From assembly GCF_009389715.1 (NCBI RefSeq), contig NC_052399.1, forward strand, positions 10,666,585 through 10,730,584: 64,000 nucleotides of DNA. Reading direction: 5' to 3'. A program made the translations under genes and the position numbers. How positions within the stretch are numbered: position 1 is the first letter of the stretch; the number at the start of each line of letters is the position of its first letter. Below are positions 1 to 10,300 of this stretch, piece by piece. This DNA is from Phoenix dactylifera. Its lineage: Eukaryota > Streptophyta > Magnoliopsida > Arecales > Arecaceae. The notes under the pieces were generated by a model. The model did not search any database. It was not told the DNA's origin and saw only the letters and a list, made by a program, of their open reading frames with translations.

Positions 1-23
1 TGGCCCGCCGCCACTCCCCGCCG

Positions 24-1001
24 GTGGTGGCGGCCCGGGGCACCGGCGGACAAGAGGAGAGCTCCCGAGTTGATATGGCCGGTGATTCGATCGCGGGACG
101 AGTCGACTCGGTGCCCACGGCTAACAGGACCGGGTTGCCGGGGACTCGGGCCGGTCTGTCGGATCAGGCCGGGCCGTGTTCTGGGTCGATGGGCCAGCCC
201 GTGCTTCAGCCCAAGAAACGGAACAGGAACTCTGGGCTTCTGGAGGTGGGCCGTTCCTTGGGCCGAGGTCGGGCGGGCCACGGAGGAGGCTTGGCCGGGC
301 TAGCGACTCGCGGGGCACGTGTGCCCCGCGTGTTTCACGCGGTGAACCGCGCGACGAGCCCCCTGGCCCGTCGCGCGGAGGCCTACGCGTGGCCCAGCTT
401 GGCTGGGCCTCGCGCGGATGACCGTGGGAAGGCCCCTGTGGGCGGGGGCCTTCCACTGTTCACGGCCCAAACGGGCCTTATGGGGTCCGACTCAGGGCCC
501 AACCCACTAGCCCAGGCTGCGGGGCCCAGTGCCTGCGAGTTCCACTTCGGGGCTCAGGCCCCGGGGCAGGACCCGCCGTCTGTCTGCCTCGCCTCTCTAG
601 GTTCTCTAGAGGTGGCTGTGGGACAGGGAGATGGTGCCTCGGGCAGGTCAGATCTGGGTGACGCGACTAGGACGAGTGGGGTTCCCGTCTGCGACGACTG
701 CCCTATGAGCGACTCCTTGGTGGGGCGGGATACGTCGGCACCTGTGGAGTCGATGGGGCGGGATACGCTTGCACTGGTGGAGCCAGGGGTAGGGGACCCG
801 AGTGGTCATGAGGGGGCTACTCGCACGACCGTGGATCACTCGACTGTCGTTCAACGGGTGAAGGCGGCTGTGTTGCGAGTCGTGTCCGGGACTAGTACGG
901 ATGTGGGTCAGCAGGTTGATCCTGATCGTGAGGTGGAGATAGACCCTATGGCCCAGAGGGTCGATGAGCCTGTGGCCGACCTCTCGGACTTTTCCCCATG
1001 A
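24..1001 (+). CDS. LINE ORF1 C-terminal region (partial)
   Basis: Open frame of at least 325 codons upstream of the endonuclease, rich in Gly, Ala, Arg and Pro. In plant LINEs ORF1 encodes a nucleic-acid-binding gag-like protein, usually with a DUF4283-type domain and a CCHC knuckle. Neither is visible here, so this is probably only the low-complexity C-terminal part, and the real start probably lies before the window. Its TGA stop overlaps the ATG of the endonuclease frame (ATGA at 998-1001), which suggests ORF2 is translated by termination and reinitiation. The last ~43 codons are repeated after the first endonuclease copy because of the tandem duplication. Confidence 0.6.
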   Translation: MVAARGTGGQEESSRVDMAGDSIAGRVDSVPTANRTGLPGTRAGLSDQAGPCSGSMGQPVLQPKKRNRNSGLLEVGRSLGRGRAGHGGGLAGLATRGARVPRVFHAVNRATSPLARRAEAYAWPSLAGPRADDRGKAPVGGGLPLFTAQTGLMGSDSGPNPLAQAAGPSACEFHFGAQAPGQDPPSVCLASLGSLEVAVGQGDGASGRSDLGDATRTSGVPVCDDCPMSDSLVGRDTSAPVESMGRDTLALVEPGVGDPSGHEGATRTTVDHSTVVQRVKAAVLRVVSGTSTDVGQQVDPDREVEIDPMAQRVDEPVADLSDFSP

Positions 1002-3718
1002 GGATTCTTGCGTGGAATTGTAGAGGGGCGGCTAAGCCGGCCTTTATGTCATCCTTTAGGCGGCTGGTCCAGATCCATAGTCCGGAGATCTGCCTACTTT
1101 ATGAAACACGACTCTCCGGTAGAGGACTCAGTCATGTCTTACGACGGTTAGAGGTTGACTGGGAGTCGTATGCAGTAGACTCCCAGGGGTTGTCGGGGGG
1201 CATTGTGGCTCTGTGGAAGCGGGGTGTGGCTACGATTGACGTATTCCACAACTGCTCCCAACAGGTCATCATGACCATCTCGGAACCTAACGCTGCTCCG
1301 TGGGTCTTGTGCGGAGTGTATGCTAGCACTAACCATCGAACCAGGAGGGTTCTGTGGGACGAGCTCACCCACCTAATTGCTCTGGGCCTTCCGTCTGTGA
1401 TGGTGGGTGACTTCAATTGTATCTTGGAGGAGAGTGAGAAACGAGGAGGCAGGGCCTTCACTGACTCTGTGGATAGGAGGGAGTTCCGCGATTTCCTCTC
1501 GCGGAACGGCCTAGTAGATCTGGGTTTCTCAGGTCCGCGCTTCACTTGGTGTAACAACCAATCCGGACGAGCTAGGGTGTGGGAGCGACTGGACCGGGTT
1601 GTTGCTTCTACTGACTGGCTCATCAGATTCCCGTCCTATAGGGTCAGCCATCTTACTCGGATTGCTTCGGATCATTGTCCTTTGCTGCTCTCGACGGCAT
1701 CAGGCTCAAGTCATCGTAGCCCATTCCGTTTCGAGAAAGTTTGGCTATCCTTTCCTCAATCCTGGGACATCGTCCGGGGAGCTTGGGGTCTGCCGGTCCA
1801 CGGCGACGCCATGCAGAGGGTTTCACGAAAACTGGAATTGACCAAGCGACGGCTACGCCGCTGGAATCGGGAGGTCGTAGGTGATATTTTTAGGAAGCTG
1901 GAAGATGTGGAGGGTGCGATTGCTGACCTCCAAAGTAGGGAGGATCAGGTGGGCGTGCTCCCAGAGGCTGATATGGTGAGCCTCCGGGGACTACTCGCCA
2001 CCCACCACTCGATCCTACGGCAACATGAGATTTTCTGGAGACAGAAATCCAGAATTCAGTGGGTCAGAGAGGGTGACCGGAACACTAGTTTTTTTCACCG
2101 ATCGACGGTTATTAGGAGGCAGAGGAACACTATTCGTTCCTTGTGGGATGAGCGGGGTCATTGGGTGGACGATGATTCGGCGATTAGCCACATCCTACTC
2201 GAGTTCTTTTGCTCCCGTTGGACGGAGGATAGTGGGTCGGACGTTGCCGGCCTGCTCCCGAGAGCTGAATCCCAAATCGAAGTGGCTGCGAATGTGTTGC
2301 GAGTCGTGTCCGGGACTAGTACGGATGTGGGTCAGCAGGTTGATCCTGATCGTGAGGTGGAGATAGACCCTATGGCCCAGAGGGTCGATGAGCCTGTGGC
2401 CGACCTCTCGGACTTTTCCCCATGAGGATTCTTGCGTGGAATTGTAGAGGGGCGGCTAAGCCGGCCTTTATGTCATCCTTTAGGCGGCTGGTCCAGATCC
2501 ATAGTCCGGAGATCTGCCTACTTTATGAAACACGACTCTCCGGTAGAGGACTCAGTCGTGTCTTACGACGGTTAGAGGTTGACTGGGAGTCGTATGCAGT
2601 AGACTCCCAGGGGTTGTCGGGGGGCATTGTGGCTCTGTGGAAGCGGGGTGTGGCTACGATTGACGTATTCCACAACTGCTCCCAACAGGTCATCATGACC
2701 ATCTCGGAACCTAACGCTGCTCCGTGGGTCTTGTGCGGAGTGTATGCTAGCACTAACCATCGAACCAGGAGGGTTCTGTGGGACGAGCTCACCCACCTAA
2801 TTGCTCTGGGCCTTCCGTCTGTGATGGTGGGTGACTTCAATTGTATCTTGGAGGAGAGTGAGAAACGAGGAGGCAGGGCCTTCACTGACTCTGTGGATAG
2901 GAGGGAGTTCCGCGATTTCCTCTCGCGGAACGGCCTAGTAGATCTGGGTTTCTCAGGTCCGCGCTTCACTTGGTGTAACAACCAATCCGGACGAGCTAGG
3001 GTGTGGGAGCGACTGGACCGGGTTGTTGCTTCTACTGACTGGCTCATCAGATTCCCGTCCTATAGGGTCAGCCATCTTACTCGGATTGCTTCGGATCATT
3101 GTCCTTTGCTGCTCTCGACGGCATCAGGCTCGAGTCATCGTAGCCCATTCCGTTTCGAGAAAGTTTGGCTATCCTTTCCTCAATCCTGGGACATCGTCCG
3201 GGGAGCTTGGGGTCTGCCGGTCCACGGCGACGCCATGCAGAGGGTTTCACGAAAACTGGAATTGACGAAGCGACGGCTACGCCGCTGGAATCGGGAGGTC
3301 GTAGGTGATATTTTTAGGAAGCTGGAAGATGTGGAGGGTGCGATTGTTGACCTCCAAAGTAGGGAGGATCAGGTGGGCGTGCTCCCAGAGGCTGATATGG
3401 TGAGCCTCCGGGGACTACTCGCCACCCACCACTCGATCCTACGGCAACATGAGATTTTCTGGAGACAGAAATCCAAAATTCAGTGGGTCAGAGAGGGTGA
3501 CCGGAACACTAGTTTTTTTCACCGATTGACGGTTATTAGGAGGCAGAGGAACACTATTCGTTCCTTGCGGGATGAGCGGGGTCATTGGGTGGACGATGAT
3601 TCGGCGATTAGCCACATCCTACTCGAGTTCTTTTGCTCCCGTTGGACGGAGGATAGTGGGTCGGACGTTGCCGGCCTACTCCCGAGAGCTGAATCCCAAA
3701 TCGGAGTGGCTGCGAATG
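871..3718 (+). repeat. 1424-bp tandem duplication inside the LINE
   Basis: Bases 871-2294 and 2295-3718 are nearly identical direct repeats covering the end of ORF1, the ATGA junction, the endonuclease and the linker up to just before the reverse transcriptase. The offset is constant (998 to 2422). The outer junctions share only a few bases. A limited number of substitutions separate the copies, so the duplication is either recent or kept similar by gene conversion; an assembly artefact is less likely because the copies are not identical. Confidence 0.93.
998..2425 (+). pseudogene. LINE ORF2, first (duplicated) endonuclease copy fused to the ORF1 tail
   Basis: 475 codons. The N-terminal ~220 residues are an APE-type endonuclease with the start MRILAWNCRG, a GDFN motif and an SDH motif near residue 225. 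A linker region follows. The frame does not reach a reverse transcriptase: after about residue 432 it runs into the duplicated end of ORF1 and stops at the same sequence where ORF1 stops. This is a consequence of the 1424-bp duplication, which is not a multiple of three and so places the ORF1 tail in the endonuclease frame. The second ATG (2422) again overlaps the stop as ATGA. The protein would be an endonuclease without polymerase. Confidence 0.85.
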
Positions 3719-4779
3719 CACTATTGGTTCGACCAGTGACGGAGGGGGAGGTGCGAGAGGCTGTCTGGGCACTGGGCGAGGACAGGGCTCCGGGCCCAGA
3801 TGGCTTCCCTCCTTTCTTTTTCCGGAGATACTGGAGCATCGTTCGGTTCGCAGTGGTAGAAACGGTCCTGTGTTTCTTTAGTCGGTCAGGTATGCCTGAC
3901 GACTGGAAGGCCACTTTTGTCACGCTTATACCTAAGCGAACGGATGCGTCCGAGCCGAGCCACTTTAGACCGATCAGTTTGTGCACTACTTTATACAAAG
4001 TGGTGGCAAGAATTCTGATGGATCGTATGAAGCCTTTTCTCTCCGGCATTATTTGTCAAGAGCAAGGTGCTTTTGTTGGAGGTAGGAGTATTTTCGATAA
4101 CGCTATGGTGGCCCAAGAGATGATGTGGGATCTTCGACGGGCCCCGAAGCGTCGAAGCCTGATGGCTATCAAGCTGGATATGGAGCGAGCTTACGATAGA
4201 ATCAGGTGGAGTTTTCTTAGGCGAGCTTTGGAGAGTCTGGGTTTCCATGAGACCTGGATTGGTTGGGTTATGGGGTGTGTTCGGAGTCCGCGGTTCTCCA
4301 TCTTGATCAACGGCTCTCCGTCCCCATTCTTTAGTTCTACTATGGGGCTTCGGCAGGGATGCCCGCTATCCCCGTACCTATTCATCATCTGTTCTGATGT
4401 TTTGTCTCGATTGCTGCGGGCTGCATGTGCCGCCGGAGAGCTGGAGGCTTACGTCCCAGCTCTAGGGGCCCAGCCGATATCCCATTTACTATTCGCCGAT
4501 GACTGCCTACTCCTGACGCGTGCCCGCGCAGCAGATGCCCTGGCTATTAGGCGGGCTTTGGCCGCCTATTGCTATGCATCTGGTCAGAGAGTGAATGCCC
4601 AGAAATCCTCTATCTCCTTTAGCCCGAGTTCGCCACCCGGGGTTCGACGTGAGATTCGGAGGATTCTGGAGATGCCTGACAGGACGGGACCTGGACATAC
4701 CTGGGTGTTCCAATTACAGGTAGGAGACTGCGTGTATCTGAGTGCTCCGGGATGGTGCAACGGGTCCAGAGTAGGCTAG
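2422..4779 (+). pseudogene. LINE ORF2: endonuclease plus reverse transcriptase, frameshifted at the end
   Basis: 785 codons. Residues ~1-230 are an APE-type endonuclease (GDFN, SDH). From ~430 onward comes a non-LTR reverse transcriptase: an APGPDGFP block, a FRPISLC block, KLDMERAYDRI, GLRQGCPLSPYLF, and the catalytic FADD at about 4492-4503. Near 4691 the expected GTYLGVP-type motif is broken: the reading frame turns into GPGHTWVF and ends about 30 codons later. Adding one base in the run at 4686-4691 would restore the normal motif and join this frame to the next one, which begins inside this frame's end. The frame differs from the first endonuclease copy by a handful of substitutions (for example H to R, A to V, W to R). 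Confidence 0.93.
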
Positions 4780-6566
4780 AGGGCTGGCGAGCAGCGTCTC
4801 TATCTATGATGGGTAGAGTTTTGCTGATTAGATCTGTCTTGGGCTCTATGCCTATCTATCTCATGACTTGCACGGTGGTACCAAGATCCGTCCTACTAAA
4901 GATTGAGCGACTGATTCGGGGCTTCTTATGGGGCTCGCTTGGGGGGGGCCGTGGGGTGCACCTGGTGGCATGGGAGAGTATTTGCCTCCCTCTCAGGGAG
5001 GGTGGCCTTGGGGTGTTGTCTCTCCGGGAGAGACGAGAGTTGCTCCTCGTCCGGCATGCTTCCCGCTTCATCCTGGAGCCGCAGAGTTTCTGGACCCGGA
5101 TCATGACCGCCCGCTATGGGGGGGTAGGCCGGGAGGGCGGTGTTCGAGGAGGGCGGGGGTGTTCCTTTTTATGGCGTGAGATTGCGAGATATGTGCCCAT
5201 GGTGTCGGATCACACTCGATGGCTGATAGGCGATGGCCGCAGTATTGAAGTGACCAGGGACTCATGGGTTGATGGCCTCCCCCTGTGCCGTTGGCCGACT
5301 ACTGTTAGTATTGAGGCTGGGGAGGGTTTACAGGTCTGTGATCTTATGACTCCCGGGGAGGCTGGATGGGATGAGATTCGATTAGCCCGCTTCTTCGAGG
5401 AGCATCTAGCGGAGCGGATTCGCTCCCTCCCTCTGCCACAGAGTGGTGGACCAGATGTACGAGTGTGGAGCTCCTCGACCAGTCCCAGAGTCAGGATGAG
5501 CGTCCTTTCTCGCATTCTTAGGCGGGAGTATGTACCTGGTCCTGACTGTGCCTGGATCTGGCGATTGGGCCTCCTCCCGAGGGTTGCGCTGTTCCTCTGG
5601 AAGGTGGTCTGGGACCGTCTTCCAACGAGAGCAGTGCTTGGTGGACGAGGTTTGAGGATCCCCCTGGAGTGTGGGGTGTGCGGTGTGGCCGAGACGGTCG
5701 ACCATGCCTTGTTTCGGTGCTCTAGGGCGAGGGATACTTGGCGTCTGGCAGGGGTCCCGCAGCCGGTATGGATCTGTAGGGACCAGTTCTTACGGGCCAT
5801 GCGCCAGGCCTCGGAGTCCCCGGCGCTTCGTCAGGAGGTGACTCGAGTGAGCTGCACTGCCTACCAGATCTGGTTGGCCAGGAACGCTCGTATATTTTGT
5901 GAACGATGTATGTCGCCGAGATTTGTGGCCGAGAGCGCCCGTAGTCAGGCGGCAGAGATGTGTCATGCTTCCACCACTGGAGGGACCTTGACAGCTCGGG
6001 ACATCTGGGGCCCCCACCATGCTTCGGCAGTATCTCACACGGTGTTTTTCACCTGGGAGCCCCCACCCCCGAGTTTCCTCAAGGTCAATTTTGACGGGTC
6101 AGTCCTGGATGGTGGCACGAGGGGTGGTGCGGGCTTCGTCATTCGGGACCCTTTCGCTAGGGTTGTAGCCGCTGGTGGTAGTCACTTATTTGATACCTCG
6201 GTTCCGAGTGCGGAGCTGAGCGTTGCCTGGGCAGGCTTTCGACATGCCCGGTGCGTGTTACAGGCTAGGTCTATCACCCTAGAGGGTGATTCTGCCACCG
6301 TTATCAGTTGGATCCGAGAGGGTCCTAAGGGTGACGGTAGTGACCACCCTTTGCTTCGTGATATATGGACTATGGCGAGGGATGGAGGGGCCTTTCAGGC
6401 CAAGCACATCTACCGTGAAGCCAATGGGGCTGCGGATTGGGTGGCTGCATTTGTAGCTCGCCATTCCGGAGACACATTGTGGACAGGTGATGGGGAGTTG
6501 CCTTTGGCACTCCGAGGTATCCTATTTTTTGACTTTATTGGGTGTATCCGTACCCGACAGGTATGA
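4752..6566 (+). pseudogene. LINE ORF2 3' part: RT thumb, zf-RVT and RNase H
   Basis: 604 codons that continue ORF2 after the frameshift, in a frame already open before 4752. Early residues (GRVLLIRSVLGSMPIYLM) are the usual region after the RT core. Around residues 275-335 there is a zf-RVT-like block with CGVCG, then H and C. Residues ~445-590 form an RNase H domain with the acidic residues in VNFDGS, SAEL, EGDS and the closing NGAADWVA. The stop is 20 bases before the poly(A) tract. RNase H at the 3' end is typical of one branch of plant L1 elements. Confidence 0.92.
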
Positions 6567-6587
6567 TCCACCCGTATTAGCAACAAA

Positions 6588-6624
<37 letters not shown>

Positions 6625-6649
6625 AGAAGAAGGAGGAGGAGGAGGAGGG
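6588..6649 (+). repeat. Poly(A) tail of the LINE and GAA/GGA microsatellite
   Basis: About 34 A residues, then GAA and GGA triplets. This is the 3' end of the LINE and marks the priming end of target-primed reverse transcription. The triplets could be a microsatellite grown out of the A tail. Confidence 0.85.
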
Positions 6650-7128
6650 CTATTCAAACATGAATATTTTGAAAGAAGCGATAATCTTCTATAATTTTTT
6701 AAATATTTTGAGGCAGAAATTGCCCCTCTGTCGCAGTGTGTGCCCCAGTGTGCCACCCTCGATTTTCTTCCAGGTGAATCTCTCTCAGATACAATCCATG
6801 TCGCCCACTGAAAAATCCAGGTGACGTATCTGTTTTCAAATTGAAAATTTGACCAGGTTCAATGAATCTGGGCGCAAATGTTCTCTCCAAAGAAAATACT
6901 ACGTGTCGCCGAAACCGACCCCGCCAAGTTATTATCCACGGTCACGAGCAAGCTAAAACAAAATGTACTCTATAAATTAAACACCTTAACGCTCGTGCAT
7001 CAATGTATCACCGGATTCCCATCCGTCCTGGAGTGTTGGTTGGGGAAACGTAGCCGCAGTCAAATACGCCCTCTCGTCACCGCTCACCTCAACTCGCAGG
7101 GGCCAATTTCCTGCACAGAGTTTCTGGC

Positions 7129-7134
7129 CACGTG
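7129..7134. promoter_or_regulatory. G-box core CACGTG upstream of ARD
   Basis: CACGTG lies about 170 bp upstream of the TATA-like box of the ARD gene. G-boxes are bound by plant bZIP and bHLH factors. Single hexamers are common, so the functional meaning is uncertain. Confidence 0.35.
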
Positions 7135-7296
7135 ACGCACGATTATTGGATGGAATGTTATGATGCGGCTGCGAAATCAGCAACATGTGGGCCCGGGAAC
7201 AATTCGTGTGTATGATGGGGTGCGTCGAAGGATGGTAACCGGGATCGAACAAATCTTTTCCGACACCGTGTTTTATACTCCGCGAAGTTTTGGTCC

Positions 7297-7304
7297 TATT
7301 TAAA
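7297..7304 (+). promoter_or_regulatory. Probable TATA box of the ARD gene
   Basis: TATTTAAA stands 61 bp before the ATG at 7365, in a region without repeats between the LINE tail and the gene. This places transcription start near 7330 and gives a leader of about 35 nt. Confidence 0.6.
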
Positions 7305-7364
7305 CCCCTGCGCGTTGCCTCGAAGTTTCGGGAATCGCGCGAGAGGAGAGAAAAAAGGGGCAAG

Positions 7365-10300
7365 ATGGAGACCTACTTCCAGGTAAATCCTTTCCTCTTT
7401 CCCCTCAAAAATTTTGATCGGCATCTGAAGATTTTAACAAAATTTCAACCAATTCCAATTTTTCTTGTTCTTGAGATGAAATCGTAACTGCTTTTCTTTT
7501 TTTGATGTTTGGTGTCCTTCTCTTTTGATATGCTTTGTGTTATTGAGATCCTGATCGACCCTTAATCTTTTTCACGGAGAACGGATTAAACCTTTCTTTG
7601 CCGGATGCTGCTTTGTGTTGGGAAGCTCATAGAACTGAGGCATAAAAGAGAAAAACGATGTGGGAAAAGTAAACTAGAATGGGCTGGATCTATAAATATT
7701 AGGTTTTCTTTTTCGTTGCTTTTAACCGCACAAAGTCTTCATGCTTTTTTAATGTGTAGTTCACTTAATCATCTCTTCATAGATGGTCGCTTTCATGGAG
7801 GCGAGAGCCTAACATGATCTCTCCCTATCAGCGATTTACTCTATGATGATTAAATTAGAAAACATGCGCTTCTTGCATATGTTGTCAAAGGTAAAAGGTG
7901 CTATGAGTTGGACTGCTATGATCTTCTATAGTCTCAAAGGAGGGCCAATTTCATTCATCAGTCTCAGATTGGTGAAACATCTTTTGTTGTACTGTGGTTG
8001 GATGGTGATTCATCTTAGATTCAAAACTTATCTTTGGATGTGATTTTGACTAAGCTGCTTGAGTTTTATTTTGGTAGTCTTGGTCATATTAACTTTGTTT
8101 TTTTGACAAAAGTTGAAAAGCAGAATAATTTCAAGAAGTTTAAGGCATTGTTTGCAATCTCTAGGTTTATAGATTCAACTATTATGCACCGAAACAAATA
8201 GAATGGATTCTTATTCTCCTCAGGTACAAAAACTTAAAATTTTGTGGATCCAATGGGACCAGATTTTTCAAATTCAATTCAATTCTAGGTCATAGAATAG
8301 ATATATATTTAGTGCAACGTAGGTTGTATGTTTCAGTTTTCGAACACAATGAAAGAATTTTTGTGCATTTGGTAAGTAAGTATATGCAGATATAGCTACT
8401 TAATATATAAAATAATAAAAGGGAAAGTTAGTGTGTCCAATTGGATATTTCTAATGTTTTGCATCACGATAGGATTGGATAATGAAATTTACTTCAGGAG
8501 TAAGAAGGTTAAAGTCAAATTTATCTGACTTCCTCTCACAATTCCATTCGCATGAAATTATTATAAAAACAATCATGTTTTTATTACAATGTAATTGCCC
8601 TTATATTTTTAATGACAGTCTGCTGACTTTAAGCCATATAGTTTTGGTATATGAGTTCAAAACTTGAATATCTGAGCTTAGATCTTGTAAGTATACAAAA
8701 TTTTGGGTGGTTGATCTACTTATAAACCCCTCTCCTCATTCTTTCCTCAAACAATCTATTGAAAAACCCAGATGTTCTTAGAATTTGCAATATATCAGAT
8801 GTAAACAGAGGCACTTCTCAGAGGCTTAATTTATCACCCGCTAGTAAGTTCCCTTCTAAAAGAAATATCTGATCAATTAATAGGCATCTGCCTGGTTCTT
8901 CTGCGATGCCTTTTATTTCCTCATGTTGTTTCTTTTTCAAAATGTCCCAAGAGGTAGGGAGGTTGCTTCTTTCTCCTCCCCCCCCCCCCCCCCCGGGAAC
9001 CACCCGCCCCTCCCCCCTGCGCCCCCTACCCGAAAAAAAAAAAGAAAAAAAACCTAAAAACTCAAAAGAACTAAGGAATTGAACTGAAATTGATTTTTGA
9101 TTATCAAAAATTTGCTAAATTTAGGACTCTCAGTTTGTTTCAATCAGTTTCAGTTGAAATTGGCAAAAAAACCATCGAGATAAGCAGGAAGTAGACATCT
9201 TCTTCTTAGGGTGGCACACTTTCTTCCAAATCTCCCTGGAATCTTGTACTCCACTTGGTTCTGAGAAATTTCTTATTATTTATTTCTAAGAGACCCACCT
9301 TCCTCACACTGGCACCTGAATCCACCCCCTCACCCACACCCACTTCTACAACTAAGCTTCAACCTAGGCTTATATCCTTCAGACAAAGATCATGCGGCAA
9401 GACATTCCTCAACTGGCTTATAAGCTTCCCATTTTGAAACACAATTTTCAATCTTGACCTTGAAGTTTGTTTTTGAGCATGTGGAGTATTGATGTATAAA
9501 GGCTTGCCTTTTTCATCGCTCACCAAAGTATATAGACTTTGTTCACCAACTTTTCTCACTATTGAATGGACTTATGTTTTCTTAATTATCAAAAATATGA
9601 CTTCTCTAAATCCCTACTTTTCTAACAATCTCAAGGAATTACTGCAATACTAATTGATTGTTGCTTCTGTTTTGATTGATTAGTGAAAGAATAGTTCCTC
9701 ATGAAGAACTTTGGTGAAGGGAATGATTGTACAATGTTCCTTGTTTACTTTTTGCCTACCCATTCGTAACATTTAGTATTTTACCTCTTCTTGATTGGCA
9801 ATTAGTCTCTTAAAATCATTTATGCCATATGTTTCTTTTCAACCGAACTGAAGTTCCATGTAGGGGCCCATTGTTAATTTGAGGTCTGAAATGACTAATC
9901 TAGCTAATGTTTTAGCTTAAGAATTTGTTGGGATGGAACATATATAGTTGTTGTTTTGCAAAGGCTGAACTTATGGTTCCACTTGTTAATATGTATGATA
10001 ATGTGTTCTAAGTAGGCTGAACCTATGGTTCCACTAGTTAATATTGTATCATATTGTGTTGTAAGACCCCATTGAGCTATCATTGTGACCAGGGTTTACT
10101 GTACTAGTATTGAGCGCCATTTCGGTAGATTACCTATATAATACAGGTTGGTACGGTATATAAGGCTGCAAATGGGTCGGGTTGATCCGAGACCCGACCT
10201 GGCCCGACCCGCGTAGACCCGACCTGACCCCGAATTTTAGGACTCGCGGGTCCGGGTCGGGTCCTAAAATTGGACCCGAATCATTTTCTGGGTCGGGTCT

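Larger units (their letters stand above)
1..6649 (+). mobile_element. L1-type LINE retrotransposon, 5' end outside the window
   Basis: A non-LTR element in one orientation. In order it holds the tail of ORF1, an APE-type endonuclease, a reverse transcriptase with an FADD active site, a zf-RVT-like cysteine/histidine block, an RNase H domain, and a poly(A) tract at about 6588-6622 followed by GAA/GGA repeats to 6649. This is the usual order of plant L1-clade LINEs carrying RNase H. Two lesions make it defective: a 1424-bp tandem duplication (871-2294 repeated as 2295-3718) and a one-base deletion near 4691. The 5' end is not in the window, so target-site duplications cannot be checked. It lies about 0.7 kb upstream of the ARD start codon in the same orientation. 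Confidence 0.95.

Noticed and set aside
121..456. Long minus-strand open frames in the GC-rich start of the window
   Set aside because: They overlap ORF1 of the LINE, are low complexity and have no motifs. GC-rich DNA has few stops.
8979..9060. C run followed by A-rich tract, looked like a possible element end
   Set aside because: Simple sequence only, with no inverted ends or coding remnants nearby.
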